Of a DNA stretch of 64,000 nucleotides, positions 53,108 through 61,313 are shown in pieces. Below the pieces are notes generated by a model. That model was not told the origin of the DNA. It did no database searches and saw only the letters and a list, made by a program, of their open reading frames with translations. Position numbers and translations under genes: made by a program. Position 1 is the first letter of the stretch. Each line of letters opens with the position of its first letter. The stretch is from CAXSBR01 sp964236495 (GTDB lineage: Bacteria; Actinomycetota; Actinomycetes; Mycobacteriales; Jatrophihabitantaceae): assembly GCA_964236495.1 (NCBI GenBank), contig CAXSBR010000008.1, forward strand, positions 90,383 through 154,382, given 5' to 3'.

Positions 53108-53947
53108 GTGCCGCTCTGGGTCGCAATTGCGTGTGCCGTCGCGGCCGCGATCGTCTACGGCGCGGCAACAGCGGTGCAGCATGCCGCCGCTGCGCGCACG
53201 GCCGGCGAGGGAGTGCGCGGGTTGACGGCGCTCCTGCGCGATCCACGCTGGCTGCTGTCGGTGGGCGGCGACGGGCTGGGGCTGCTGCTGCAGGTTATCG
53301 CCCTTGCGTTCGGCCCGGTTGTGCTGATCCAACCGCTGCTCGTGCTGGCGCTGCCGGCCGCGCTCGCCGTCGGCTGGCTGCTCGGCGGCCCGCGCCCACG
53401 CGGCGCCGACATAGGCGCCGTCGCTGCCATCGTCGCCGCGCTGGCCGTGTTCTTCGTGCTGATCGGTGATCCCGGCACTGGTACGCCGGTGCGCGTCGTT
53501 CCGGCTCTGATTGCGGCTGCTGCGTGCCTGACCGCGCTGTCAGTGGCCATCGCGGTACGGGGACGCTCGCCGCTGCGGGCGGCGCTGCTCGGTGCGGCCG
53601 CCGGGGCAGGGTTCGGGCTGGCTGGCGTTCTGATCAACGCATTGGCGCTCGAAGTCGACAATGCGGGCTTGTCGGGCTTGGGCACCGCGCGAGGCATCAC
53701 CGCGCTGGCGGCGACGCTGTTCGTGGGTGCCGGGGCTGTCGCCGCCACCCAGCTGTCGTTCCAATTGGGCGCACTGGGCGCAAGCTTTCCCGCGAACGAA
53801 TCCGTCGCGCCGGTGGCCGCGGTAGCCCTGGGCGCGGCTCTGCTGCACGAACACGTTCCGGCGGCGTTGCCGTTTTTGTTGGCCTACCTGGCCTGCGCCG
53901 GGGCCGTCGTGGCGGCGACGGTCCGGCTGGCCCGCGCACAAACGTGA
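53108..53947 (+). CDS. DMT-superfamily multi-spanning transporter-like protein
   Basis: A 279-residue membrane protein with nine or ten helices. It resembles the EamA/NIPA branch of drug/metabolite transporters (VYGAATAVQHAAAART at the start, VVLIQPLLVLALPAALAVG, FPANESVAPVAAVALGAALLHEHVP in the second half). Substrate unknown. Its last codons lie in the first unit of an 18-bp tandem repeat. Convergent with the diguanylate cyclase gene. Confidence 0.75.
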   Translation: MPLWVAIACAVAAAIVYGAATAVQHAAAARTAGEGVRGLTALLRDPRWLLSVGGDGLGLLLQVIALAFGPVVLIQPLLVLALPAALAVGWLLGGPRPRGADIGAVAAIVAALAVFFVLIGDPGTGTPVRVVPALIAAAACLTALSVAIAVRGRSPLRAALLGAAAGAGFGLAGVLINALALEVDNAGLSGLGTARGITALAATLFVGAGAVAATQLSFQLGALGASFPANESVAPVAAVALGAALLHEHVPAALPFLLAYLACAGAVVAATVRLARAQT

Positions 53948-54012
53948 ACGCGCCCACGAACGTGAAGCCGCGCACAAACGTGAACCCGCGCACGAACGTG
54001 AAGCCGCGCACA
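53941..54012. repeat. 18-bp tandem repeat, four units
   Basis: Units at 53941-53958, 53959-53976, 53977-53994 and 53995-54012 begin AACGTGAA and end CGCGCAC(A/G) or close variants. The transporter stop codon lies in the first unit; the rest is intergenic before the diguanylate cyclase 3' end. Copy number could vary between strains. Confidence 0.85.
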
Positions 54013-54052
54013 TCGGCGAAGCAGTCCGGTGGTCGGCGCAGCGGCCGTCGTC

Positions 54053-56695
54053 TCAGCGCCCGGCGGTCGCCGTAGCAATTGATCTGTGGCGGATGCCCAG
54101 GTCGAATACTGACACACAATTCTTGCCGGCACCCTTGGCCAGATACATGGCGTTGTCGGCCTTGCGCAGCACGTCGTCGGCATCATCGGTGCTCGTTCCG
54201 AAGCTGACCCCGACGCTGCAGGTCACTGTGTGGACGACGTCGTCGTAGGCGATGGGCTCGGCGAGTCTTTCTCGCAGTCGATCGGAGATCGACCGAGCCA
54301 ATGCATCGACTGCGATGCTGCCGGCTCGTTCCAGGATGACCACGAACTCGTCGCCGCCCATGCGCCCGACGGTGTCGGTGGGGCGGATGACCTCCTTGAG
54401 CCGGTTGGCGGTCGCGACCAGGACGGCGTCGCCGGCGGCATGGCCGTAGGCATCGTTGATCGGTTTGAAGCCGTCGAGGTCCAAATACAGGACAGCGACG
54501 TGGCCGCCGCGCGATGTGGTCGCCAGCGCGGTCTGCAGTCGGTCGAGGACAAGTCGGCGATTGGGTAGGGAGGTCAACGGGTCGTGCAGGGCGACGTACT
54601 CGAGCTGCTGCTGGGCCTCCACGACGCTGGTCACATCGCGCACCACCGCCAACGACTGGGTTACAACGCCGGTGCTGGAGCGGGAGAAGGGCGTCAGCCG
54701 TCGAGAGATCCATCGCCACGTACCGTCGCGGTGCCGCGTCTTGTACACCGCCTGGACGACCTGCCCGGTTTCGGCTTCGCGCGCAGCCTGCTCCAGATCG
54801 CGGAAAGTGTCCTTGCAGTCGGCGTGCACGAATTGCTCCAAGGGCGCGTCGCCCAGTGCCTGCAGGTCTTGCAAGCTCCATCCCAGCAATTCCTCCACCG
54901 GCCGCGATGCCCAGGTGACCCGGCCCGAAGCGCTGTCGACCAAGGAGATGACGTCGGGCGTGGTGCGGATCACCGCCTCCTGGAAGGCGCGCCGCTCGTC
55001 GAGCTCGGCGGTCGCATCTCGTTGCGCGGTGACGTCGCGGCTCATGTTCAAAACCTCGACCACACTGCCGGCATCATCGCGCCGGAACGGTGTGCTGCGC
55101 TGTTCGAAGGTGCGCCACGTCCCGTCTGCGTGCAAGACGCGGATCTCGTACACCGACACCTGCCCGACGTCGAGCAGTTTCGAGCACTCCGTGGCGCGCT
55201 GGTACGAGGCCAGATCTTCTGGATGAATGAGGCTGTTTACCCCGTCCTGCTGCATCTCGCGAAGGACTTCCAGAGAAGTCCCTAGCACCTCGAGCAGTGA
55301 GCGTGACGCCCACATCGTCTTCATCGAATCGAGGTCGTAGACGGAGACGATATCGGGCGAGGAGGTGAGAACCGCCTCCTGGAAGGCCAAGACATCGCGA
55401 AATTCCGCCTCTGTGGCAACCTGGTCGGTGACGTCACGGGTGATACCGACGTAGAGCTCGACCTTGCCGCTGGGATCGCGTCGAAATGGTGTCTTGCGAC
55501 GGTCCAGCCAGCGCAGCGAACCATCGGCGGCCATCGCCCGGTGTCGCACGTTGACGACCGCGCCGTCGTCCGCCAGGGCGACGGCGTGGATGCTGTCCTG
55601 CAATATTGACTCGTCGTCCGGATGCACCGTGGGCAGGGTGTCGCTGTTGTTGGTATGCCAGACGTGTGCGCCGGTCTCGACCTTGGCGACGTGGATGGGG
55701 TCGGGGATGACTTTGAGCACTGCTTCCTGCAACAACAACGCTTCCCGCAGTTGGGCGTCGGCGTGTTTGACCGCAGTGACATCGGCGAAGTGAGCGAAAC
55801 CGCGGGGCCCACCCGAGTCGTCGAACAACGTGGCCGTGATCGTCACGTGTTTGGTGGAGCCGTCCTTCATCACTAGCGCCCGCTCGAGAGTGGCTCCCTG
55901 TCCACTGTTGACGGCGTCGAACTGTGGATTGAGGCTCGCTGCATCGTGGGTTTGGAGCAGCTCGTTCTTCGGCGTGGCCAGTATCTGTTCCCGGCTCATC
56001 TCCAGCAGGTCGCAGAGCGCGGTATTGACGTCGGTCAGCCGACCGTCGGCGCCCGGAACGGACAGCCACATCCCGGTCGGGGCGTCGTGGAATAACTGCC
56101 GCCAACGATCGCGTGCCTGCTTGGCCGCCAAGCCGTCCTGGTGCGGCTGCGTCACGTCGTCGGTCACGGCCAGGCCGGCTATGACCGCCCCGCTCGAACG
56201 CACCGGGGTGATCCGCACCCGGTACATCCGCGACTCGTCCTGTCCGGCGTGTTCGAGCTCGACGTCCTCACCGGCCAACGCGCGCCGGTATGCCGGCTCC
56301 AGAACAGCCCATGCTGGCGCGTCGACCAACTCACTGACAGACCGTCCGCGTACCGCTTCGGTGCCCAATTCGCCCAGCCGCAACGCCTGGCCGGTGGCAA
56401 CCAACAACCGCAGGTCCGGGTCGAACAGGAACACCGCGGACTGTGGCAGGTTGTCGACGAGCAGCTGGAACAGCTCGTCGTTCGACGCGCTCGCGCAGGC
56501 CTGCGCCACCGCCGCCGAGGACACCTGCGCCGCCGAGGACACCGCCGAGGATGCTGACGCCGCAGACGACGATGTCGACGACGTGGCCGTGGAAGCGGCG
56601 CGCACACGCTTACTCGCTTCTGCAAAGGCCGCCATACGCTGCCCATCGTCACCCAACTGCTGAACTTGAGCAGGAATGACGGCGTCGGACGTCAA
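54053..56695 (-). CDS. Diguanylate cyclase with five PAS domains
   Basis: An 880-residue cytoplasmic sensor making c-di-GMP. A Ser/Ala-rich low-complexity stretch (about 33-70) precedes five PAS/PAC modules (about 72-185, 193-310, 316-430, 435-555, 560-690). A GGDEF domain follows (about 700-865). The active-site loop is RMGGDEFVVI, intact. RPTD lies five residues before it, the RxxD inhibitory (I) site for product feedback. HDPLTSLPNRR marks the GGDEF start. No EAL domain. The start is TTG at 56695 with no clear ribosome-binding site; an ATG at 56635 is an alternative. Signals sensed are unknown; no transmembrane segments are seen. Confidence 0.9.
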   Translation of the reverse strand: MTSDAVIPAQVQQLGDDGQRMAAFAEASKRVRAASTATSSTSSSAASASSAVSSAAQVSSAAVAQACASASNDELFQLLVDNLPQSAVFLFDPDLRLLVATGQALRLGELGTEAVRGRSVSELVDAPAWAVLEPAYRRALAGEDVELEHAGQDESRMYRVRITPVRSSGAVIAGLAVTDDVTQPHQDGLAAKQARDRWRQLFHDAPTGMWLSVPGADGRLTDVNTALCDLLEMSREQILATPKNELLQTHDAASLNPQFDAVNSGQGATLERALVMKDGSTKHVTITATLFDDSGGPRGFAHFADVTAVKHADAQLREALLLQEAVLKVIPDPIHVAKVETGAHVWHTNNSDTLPTVHPDDESILQDSIHAVALADDGAVVNVRHRAMAADGSLRWLDRRKTPFRRDPSGKVELYVGITRDVTDQVATEAEFRDVLAFQEAVLTSSPDIVSVYDLDSMKTMWASRSLLEVLGTSLEVLREMQQDGVNSLIHPEDLASYQRATECSKLLDVGQVSVYEIRVLHADGTWRTFEQRSTPFRRDDAGSVVEVLNMSRDVTAQRDATAELDERRAFQEAVIRTTPDVISLVDSASGRVTWASRPVEELLGWSLQDLQALGDAPLEQFVHADCKDTFRDLEQAAREAETGQVVQAVYKTRHRDGTWRWISRRLTPFSRSSTGVVTQSLAVVRDVTSVVEAQQQLEYVALHDPLTSLPNRRLVLDRLQTALATTSRGGHVAVLYLDLDGFKPINDAYGHAAGDAVLVATANRLKEVIRPTDTVGRMGGDEFVVILERAGSIAVDALARSISDRLRERLAEPIAYDDVVHTVTCSVGVSFGTSTDDADDVLRKADNAMYLAKGAGKNCVSVFDLGIRHRSIATATAGR

Positions 56696-56839
56696 AAGGT
56701 TGAGCAGACCCGCACCGGCTTAGCCCGTGTCAGCCCAGTCCCGCTCCGATCGGCTGATCTTCCGACGATCTGCCGGTGGCAGGCGCTCGACGCCGCGCAG
56801 ACGGATCGGTGCCCGAGAGCAGGCACAATGGAGCTCGTC

Positions 56840-57553
56840 ATGAGCAGAGCCACCCTGGACAAGCAGCCCCGCGACATCGCTTCCATGTTCGACGCAGTCT
56901 CGCGCCGTTACGACCTCACCAACACCGTGCTGAGCCTGGGCTTGGACCGGCGCTGGCGGCGGGCAACGCGGCGCTCTGTGGACCCTCGACCCGGCCAGCT
57001 GGTGCTCGATCTGGCCGCGGGAACCGCGGTGTCGACGGCCGAACTGGCCACCAGCGGCGCTGGTGTCGTCGCATGCGACTTCTCGCTGGGCATGCTGCAG
57101 GCCGGTCGGCGTCGCAGTGGCCGCCGCGATCTTCCCTTCGTTGCCGGTGACGCTCTGAACCTCCCGTTCGCAGACGACGCCTTCGACGCGGTGACCATCT
57201 CGTTCGGACTGCGCAACGTGGCAGACGTGCCGGCCGCCCTACGCGAAATGGCGCGGGTGACGCGGCCAGGCGGTCGACTCGTGATCTGCGAGTTCAGCCG
57301 GCCCGTGCTGAAGCCGCTGTGCCGGATCTACCTCCAGGCGCTGATGCGGGTGGTGCCCGCTACTGCTGCTCGAGTTGCCAGCAACCCTGAGGCCTACGTC
57401 TATCTCGCCGAGTCGATTCAAGCGTGGCCGGACCAGTCGGAGTTAGCCCGCATCGTCGCCGGCGCGGGCTGGACCGAGGTGAGCTGGCGCAACATGACTT
57501 TGGGCGTCGTAGCACTGCATCGCGCCACCCGCGCCACCCACGCCAGTAGTTGA
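56840..57553 (+). CDS. menG: Demethylmenaquinone methyltransferase
   Basis: SAM-dependent last step of menaquinone synthesis, 237 residues. It shows LDKQPRDIASMFDAVSRRYDLTNTVLSLG, VLDLAAGTAVSTAEL, ISFGLRNVADVPAALREMARVTRPGGRLVICEFSRP, and SNPEAYVYLAESIQAWPDQ. These are signatures of MenG/UbiE. I prefer the ATG at 56840, which has GGAG 6 bases upstream, over the ATG at 56828. It is common to both the futalosine and classical routes; the rest of the window indicates the futalosine route. Divergent from the diguanylate cyclase. Confidence 0.94.
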   Translation: MSRATLDKQPRDIASMFDAVSRRYDLTNTVLSLGLDRRWRRATRRSVDPRPGQLVLDLAAGTAVSTAELATSGAGVVACDFSLGMLQAGRRRSGRRDLPFVAGDALNLPFADDAFDAVTISFGLRNVADVPAALREMARVTRPGGRLVICEFSRPVLKPLCRIYLQALMRVVPATAARVASNPEAYVYLAESIQAWPDQSELARIVAGAGWTEVSWRNMTLGVVALHRATRATHASS

Positions 57554-57767
57554 ACGCGCGACGGCTTCGAGACCACGTCGGTCCACGCTCCGGACAGCAA
57601 GACGCTCACAGCCAACTGATCCCGGGTGAGTCGGCCGCGACACCGCCTGACAGGCACGGGCTATCGCTGGTGCACGGAGCATAGTGGACGGCGACGCCCG
57701 GACCGGGTGTCGTCCGTGATCGCCTCGGGTACGCCAGTCGGCGTACACGACGTCAGGAGGTCGCCCG

Positions 57768-58001
57768 ATGACCATGCCACCGCTGCAGCCCGAACCGACG
57801 CCCGCTCCGGCTCCGTCCCCAGAGCCGGGACCGCCCCAGCCGACGCCGACGCCCACACCGCCGACACCATCGCCGCCTCTACCTCAGCCAGGACCCAGCC
57901 CGAGCCCCTCACCGGCGCCCCTTCCCTCGCCGATGCCCGATCCCGGCGGCGTGCCGCCGCTGGCCCCGCCGCCGCTGCCCGGACCGCTGGGCGGTATCTG
58001 A
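57768..58001 (+). CDS. Small proline-rich protein
   Basis: A 77-residue protein composed almost wholly of Pro, Ser, Thr, Ala and Gly (PEPTPAPAPSPEPGPP...). It has no signal peptide and no recognisable domain. An AGGAGG site lies 8 bases upstream of the ATG and a strong terminator follows the stop, so it looks like a complete transcription unit. Extended polyproline would need EF-P for translation. Role unknown; possible spacer or wall-spanning peptide. Confidence 0.55.
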   Translation: MTMPPLQPEPTPAPAPSPEPGPPQPTPTPTPPTPSPPLPQPGPSPSPSPAPLPSPMPDPGGVPPLAPPPLPGPLGGI

Positions 58002-58023
58002 CGCTGATGCCTGTATCAGCAAG

Positions 58024-58060
58024 TGGCGCCGGCCCTTCCTGGTAGAAGGTGCCGGCGCCA
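58024..58060. terminator. Strong bidirectional terminator hairpin
   Basis: TGGCGCCGGC (58024-58033) pairs with GCCGGCGCCA (58051-58060), extended inward by CCTTC/GAAGG with one bulged base. It lies 23 bp after the proline-rich gene and near the 3' end of the convergent NlpC/P60 gene. Confidence 0.85.
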
Positions 58061-58093
58061 TCTCGCGTCTCAGTGCTTGATCAGTACTTACGT

Positions 58094-58169
58094 CAGTGCA
58101 GATCAGTACCTGTTCAGTGCAGATCAGTACCTGTTCAGTGCAGATCAGTACCTGTTCAGTGCAGAACTG
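58094..58169. repeat. 21-bp tandem repeat at the 3' end of the NlpC/P60 gene
   Basis: Unit CAGTGCAGATCAGTACCTGTT occurs exactly at 58094-58114, 58115-58135 and 58136-58156, with a partial fourth copy from 58157. The NlpC/P60 stop codon lies at the edge of the array. No evident hairpin function; copy number may vary. Confidence 0.88.
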
Positions 58170-59370
58170 TGCCGAATCGAACGTTCGTCGTCCAGATCGG
58201 CTGGTACTTGACGCCTTCGCCGTATGTTGCGGCTGCGACGATCATGTTGTTTCCCTCATACACGGCCACGTGGTATGCGCGTCCGCCGCTGAGAAAGAAC
58301 ACCAGGTCACCGGGGCGTGCTGAGCTCCGGGCGAGCTTGCGGAAGTGGCTGTACTGCTGGTCAGCCGAGTGTGCCAGCGCGATGCCTTGCTTGCCGTACA
58401 CGTAACGGGTCAGGCCAGAGCAGTCGAAGCCGGTTCTGGGCGACGTGCCGGCGGTGACGAAAGGCACCCGTCCCACGAAAGTCTTCGCCATTGCCGCAAT
58501 CTGGCTGTTCTTGCTCGACCCCCCGATCGTGCTCGACGGCCGAGCGCTTGCCGGCCGAGCGAACGTGACCGTCTTGCACCCGAGCGTCGGGCTGGACGAT
58601 CCGGCCTTGACGTTGATCGCCTTGGCACACACCGTGGCCTTGCCGTAGCCGAACTTGACGGTCTTGGTGTAGCCGTGCGCGCCACTGATCTTGAACCGGT
58701 GGTCGAACGCGAAACTCGAGTCGTTGGCTGTCACCAACGCCGTCTTGTGCGCGGTAGCGCTCACCGCAACCTGGATTGCTGACTGCCGGGCGTCAGGATC
58801 GTATGCAGCACCGCGCACCGTCATGGAGCGCGCCGCCCGGTTGACAGTGAACTTCGCGGTGCCGCGCGGCTTGTGCAGATCGCGCACGGTGATCTTCTGG
58901 CAGGTCAGGCGCGCCGACGCGCCGAGGCCGGTGTTCAAGCCGTACAGACAAACCCGGTGGGTGCCGTAGGCAGCCCGGAACGAGGCGACGTAGCCGGGTG
59001 TGGTGATCGCTCGGTGGTAGTAGCGGTTGACGTCCGTGCGCACGTACGACGTGCGGGCCGTCGCGACGCGAGCGCCGTCCGACCGCACCAGGACCTGGAT
59101 CGGGTGCGTCACAGCATCCGGGTCATAGGTCCAGCCGGTCAAGGTAACGGTGTGATTCGAGATTTGGATGCGGTCCAGGTAGCCCACCGGGTTGTGCTTG
59201 CGGGCGACGCTGTGGTGGGTAACTCCGGCAATGCCGGCGGCGTTGGCACCGTGTCCGGTGAGTGCAACTCCGGCAGAAACGCTGACGGCGGCGGCCGCGC
59301 AGGTGGCGGCGGCGACAAGCTTCTTACGTGATGGCGACATAGCGGTCATGCCCGTGTCTGTCGTGCGCAA
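58156..59370 (-). CDS. Secreted NlpC/P60 peptidoglycan endopeptidase
   Basis: About 404 residues. A signal peptide (LVAAATCAAAAVSVSAGVAL) leads to two related beta-domains (about 60-165 and 170-270; each has a TLTGWTYDPDA or TVRGAAYDPDA start and a VRSD/AVSA strand). A linker with SSTIGGSSKNSQ is followed by the C-terminal NlpC/P60 domain with catalytic Cys in GFDCSGLTRYVYG and His in RAYHVAVYEG. It cleaves stem peptides in the cell wall. The TTG at 59370 has a GAGGAG site at correct distance, better than the ATG codons at 59349 or 59340. A possible riboswitch leader precedes it. Confidence 0.88.
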   Translation of the reverse strand: MRTTDTGMTAMSPSRKKLVAAATCAAAAVSVSAGVALTGHGANAAGIAGVTHHSVARKHNPVGYLDRIQISNHTVTLTGWTYDPDAVTHPIQVLVRSDGARVATARTSYVRTDVNRYYHRAITTPGYVASFRAAYGTHRVCLYGLNTGLGASARLTCQKITVRDLHKPRGTAKFTVNRAARSMTVRGAAYDPDARQSAIQVAVSATAHKTALVTANDSSFAFDHRFKISGAHGYTKTVKFGYGKATVCAKAINVKAGSSSPTLGCKTVTFARPASARPSSTIGGSSKNSQIAAMAKTFVGRVPFVTAGTSPRTGFDCSGLTRYVYGKQGIALAHSADQQYSHFRKLARSSARPGDLVFFLSGGRAYHVAVYEGNNMIVAAATYGEGVKYQPIWTTNVRFGTVLH

Positions 59371-59378
59371 TAGAAAGC

Positions 59379-59520
59379 TCCTCGTTGGCTGCGGAGGTGA
59401 AGACTCGGCGCCGATCGCCGCTGGCCGGCAGGTGTTCACCACTTGTTATCGCGCCGTTACCGTAACCCAGTCGTTACCAAACCCGAAATCCTGCTGTCGG
59501 CCGCCCGCGACGGCAGCCGC
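59379..59520 (-). promoter_or_regulatory. Candidate c-di-AMP (ydaO/yuaA) riboswitch leader
   Basis: The minus-strand leader carries GTTACGGTAAC (59456-59466), GGTGAACACCTGCCGGCC, then CCGAGTCTTCACC and CCGCAGCCAACGAGGAG running into the ribosome-binding site. This order and wording resemble ydaO-class leaders found in front of cell-wall hydrolases in actinobacteria. I could not fold the sequence, so this is a candidate only. It would switch endopeptidase expression in response to c-di-AMP. Confidence 0.35.
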
Positions 59521-59658
59521 CCGCCACCGGGTGTCTACCGCTGCTGCGAGCAGGTCGCTAGCGTGGGTGGCAAGCCCGCAGCAGGGCTCGTGGCCGGCGC
59601 CGACAGAATCGTCGCCTGCCGCAATCGGATGAGATGGTCACGACGAAAAGGAGATGCC

Positions 59659-59973
59659 ATGAGCTTGAGCGACGACGACATCCGCAGTGGTTCGGTCGGT
59701 CACGACGGACCGGCCGACGGTGGTGCGCACGGCGTGCCCGGCCAGCACGACGGCGGGGCTGATGGCGGCGCCGACGGCGGTGCCGGACACGATGGCGGCG
59801 CCGACGGCGGCGCCGGACACGATGGCGGCGCAGATGGCGGGGCTGGCGGCGGTGCCGGGCACGGTAGCGCTGACGGCGGTGCAGACGGCGGTGCAGACGG
59901 CGGTGCTGACGGCGGGGCTGACGGCGGCGCAGGCGGTCCGCGCACCGGCGTGGCAGGTGCCGACGGCGCGTGA
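59659..59973 (+). CDS. Low-complexity DGGA-repeat protein
   Basis: A 104-residue acidic, Gly/Ala/Asp-rich protein. After MSLSDDDIRSGSVGHDGPAD come about 17 copies of a four-residue unit (ADGG and GHDGG variants), ending TGVAGADGA. The DNA has matching 12-bp tandem repeats. AAGGAG precedes the ATG and the stop overlaps the GTG of the oxygenase, so translation is coupled. The composition suggests a disordered, possibly calcium-binding chain; no family recognised. Confidence 0.6.
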   Translation: MSLSDDDIRSGSVGHDGPADGGAHGVPGQHDGGADGGADGGAGHDGGADGGAGHDGGADGGAGGGAGHGSADGGADGGADGGADGGADGGAGGPRTGVAGADGA

Positions 59974-61313
59974 TCCTGACGTCTGACACGGCTCAGCGCG
60001 GCCCCGGCTCCGGTACGGGGCCGCGCTCGGCCTTGGGGCCGGTTCGCCGGTCCGGCGTCACCGCCTTCCCTGCAGTCGAGCCCAGTGCGCTCGCACGCTG
60101 CATCGGCGTGGACACAGCGACGTTCGCCGGCCGGTACTGGGGCCGTCAGCCGCTGCTGACTGGCGCAGCTGACACTGACTTCGCCGACCTGCTCGATGCC
60201 CGCGGCGTCGACGAACTGGTGTCCACCCGCGGCTTGCGCACACCGTTCCTGCGGATGGCGAACAAGGGCGACGTGCTGGCTGCGAGCCGGTTCACGCGGT
60301 CGGGCGGATCGGGCGCGGGCATCGGCGATCAGGTCGCCGACGACAAGGTGCTGGCCGAGCTGAGCGCGGGATCCACCTTGGTGTTGCAAGCACTGCATCG
60401 CACCTGGCCGCCACTGATCCGCTTCGCCGCAGCGCTCAGCGCCGAACTCGGTCATCCCGTCCAGATCAACGCCTACATCACGCCGCCGCAGAATCAGGGC
60501 TTCGCAGCGCACTACGACAACCACGACGTCTTCGTTCTCCAGGTTGCCGGCGGCAAGCGATGGACGGTTCACGAGCCGGTGTTGCGCGATCCGCTGCCCG
60601 AGCAGAAGTGGGAGCAGTACCGCGTAGAAGTCGCCGCTCGGGCCGCCGAGGCGCCGGTACTGGACACTGTTCTGCGGCCCGGGGATGCGCTGTACCTGCC
60701 GCGCGGTTATCTGCACTCGGCAGCGGCGCTGGGGGAGCTGAGCATCCATCTCACCGTGGGGGTGCATCCGGTCACCCGGATGACGTTGCTTCGCGAACTG
60801 CTGGAGTCGTCGTCGGTCGATTCCGCGCTACGTACGTCACTTCCGCTGGGGGTGGATCTGAGCGACCCCGCGGTGTTGGCACCGCACTTGGCGGCAGCCG
60901 CGTCGGCTCTGGCTCAGTTCGCGGCACAAGTCGACGCCACCCCCGACGCCGCGCTTACGAAGTCGCTCGCCGCTCAGATGGGCATCGGGCTGGCCGAGTC
61001 CACCCGGCCCGAGCCGATCTCGCCGCTGGCCCAGAGCGCGGCGGTGGCCGCGCTGCAATCAGATACCGTGCTGCGTGCTCGCGCCGGTTTGCGCTTCAGC
61101 AGCGTGGAACGAGGGGGCGAGCTGGTGCTCCGATACCTCGACCAAACGCTGAGCCTTCCTGTCGTCGCCACCGACGCGGTGCTGTACGCGCTGAGCGCTG
61201 AGTTCTTCGTACCGGCGGACCTGCCCGGCCTGGACGCCGACGAGCAGTTGGTGCTCGCCCGCCGACTGCTGCGCGAGGCGCTGGCGGTGCCGGTGGGCTC
61301 GCTGCCGCAGTGA
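59970..61313 (+). CDS. JmjC-type cupin oxygenase (ribosomal-protein hydroxylase-like)
   Basis: A 447-residue 2-oxoglutarate/Fe(II) oxygenase of the RoxA/MINA53/NO66 type. The iron site is HYDNHDVFVLQ (His-x-Asp) plus the distal His in LPRGYLHSAAAL. GRYWGRQPLL, INAYITPPQNQGFAAHYD and VAGGKRWTVHEP are family segments. The C-terminal third is a helical/winged dimerisation-type region. Known relatives hydroxylate arginine or histidine in ribosomal proteins; the substrate here is unknown. GTG start overlaps the repeat protein stop; its stop overlaps the next gene. Confidence 0.85.
   Translation: MILTSDTAQRGPGSGTGPRSALGPVRRSGVTAFPAVEPSALARCIGVDTATFAGRYWGRQPLLTGAADTDFADLLDARGVDELVSTRGLRTPFLRMANKGDVLAASRFTRSGGSGAGIGDQVADDKVLAELSAGSTLVLQALHRTWPPLIRFAAALSAELGHPVQINAYITPPQNQGFAAHYDNHDVFVLQVAGGKRWTVHEPVLRDPLPEQKWEQYRVEVAARAAEAPVLDTVLRPGDALYLPRGYLHSAAALGELSIHLTVGVHPVTRMTLLRELLESSSVDSALRTSLPLGVDLSDPAVLAPHLAAAASALAQFAAQVDATPDAALTKSLAAQMGIGLAESTRPEPISPLAQSAAVAALQSDTVLRARAGLRFSSVERGGELVLRYLDQTLSLPVVATDAVLYALSAEFFVPADLPGLDADEQLVLARRLLREALAVPVGSLPQ

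Noticed and set aside
57554..57767. Possible RNA gene between menG and the proline-rich gene
   Set aside because: No tRNA-like cloverleaf or clear stem structure could be found by eye.
58094..58156. CRISPR array
   Set aside because: The units are directly adjacent without spacers, so it is a simple tandem repeat.
59700..60767. Minus-strand frame rich in PPSAPPSAP repeats
   Set aside because: It is the antisense reading of the DGGA repeats and the oxygenase gene; the plus-strand frames have ribosome-binding sites and motifs.
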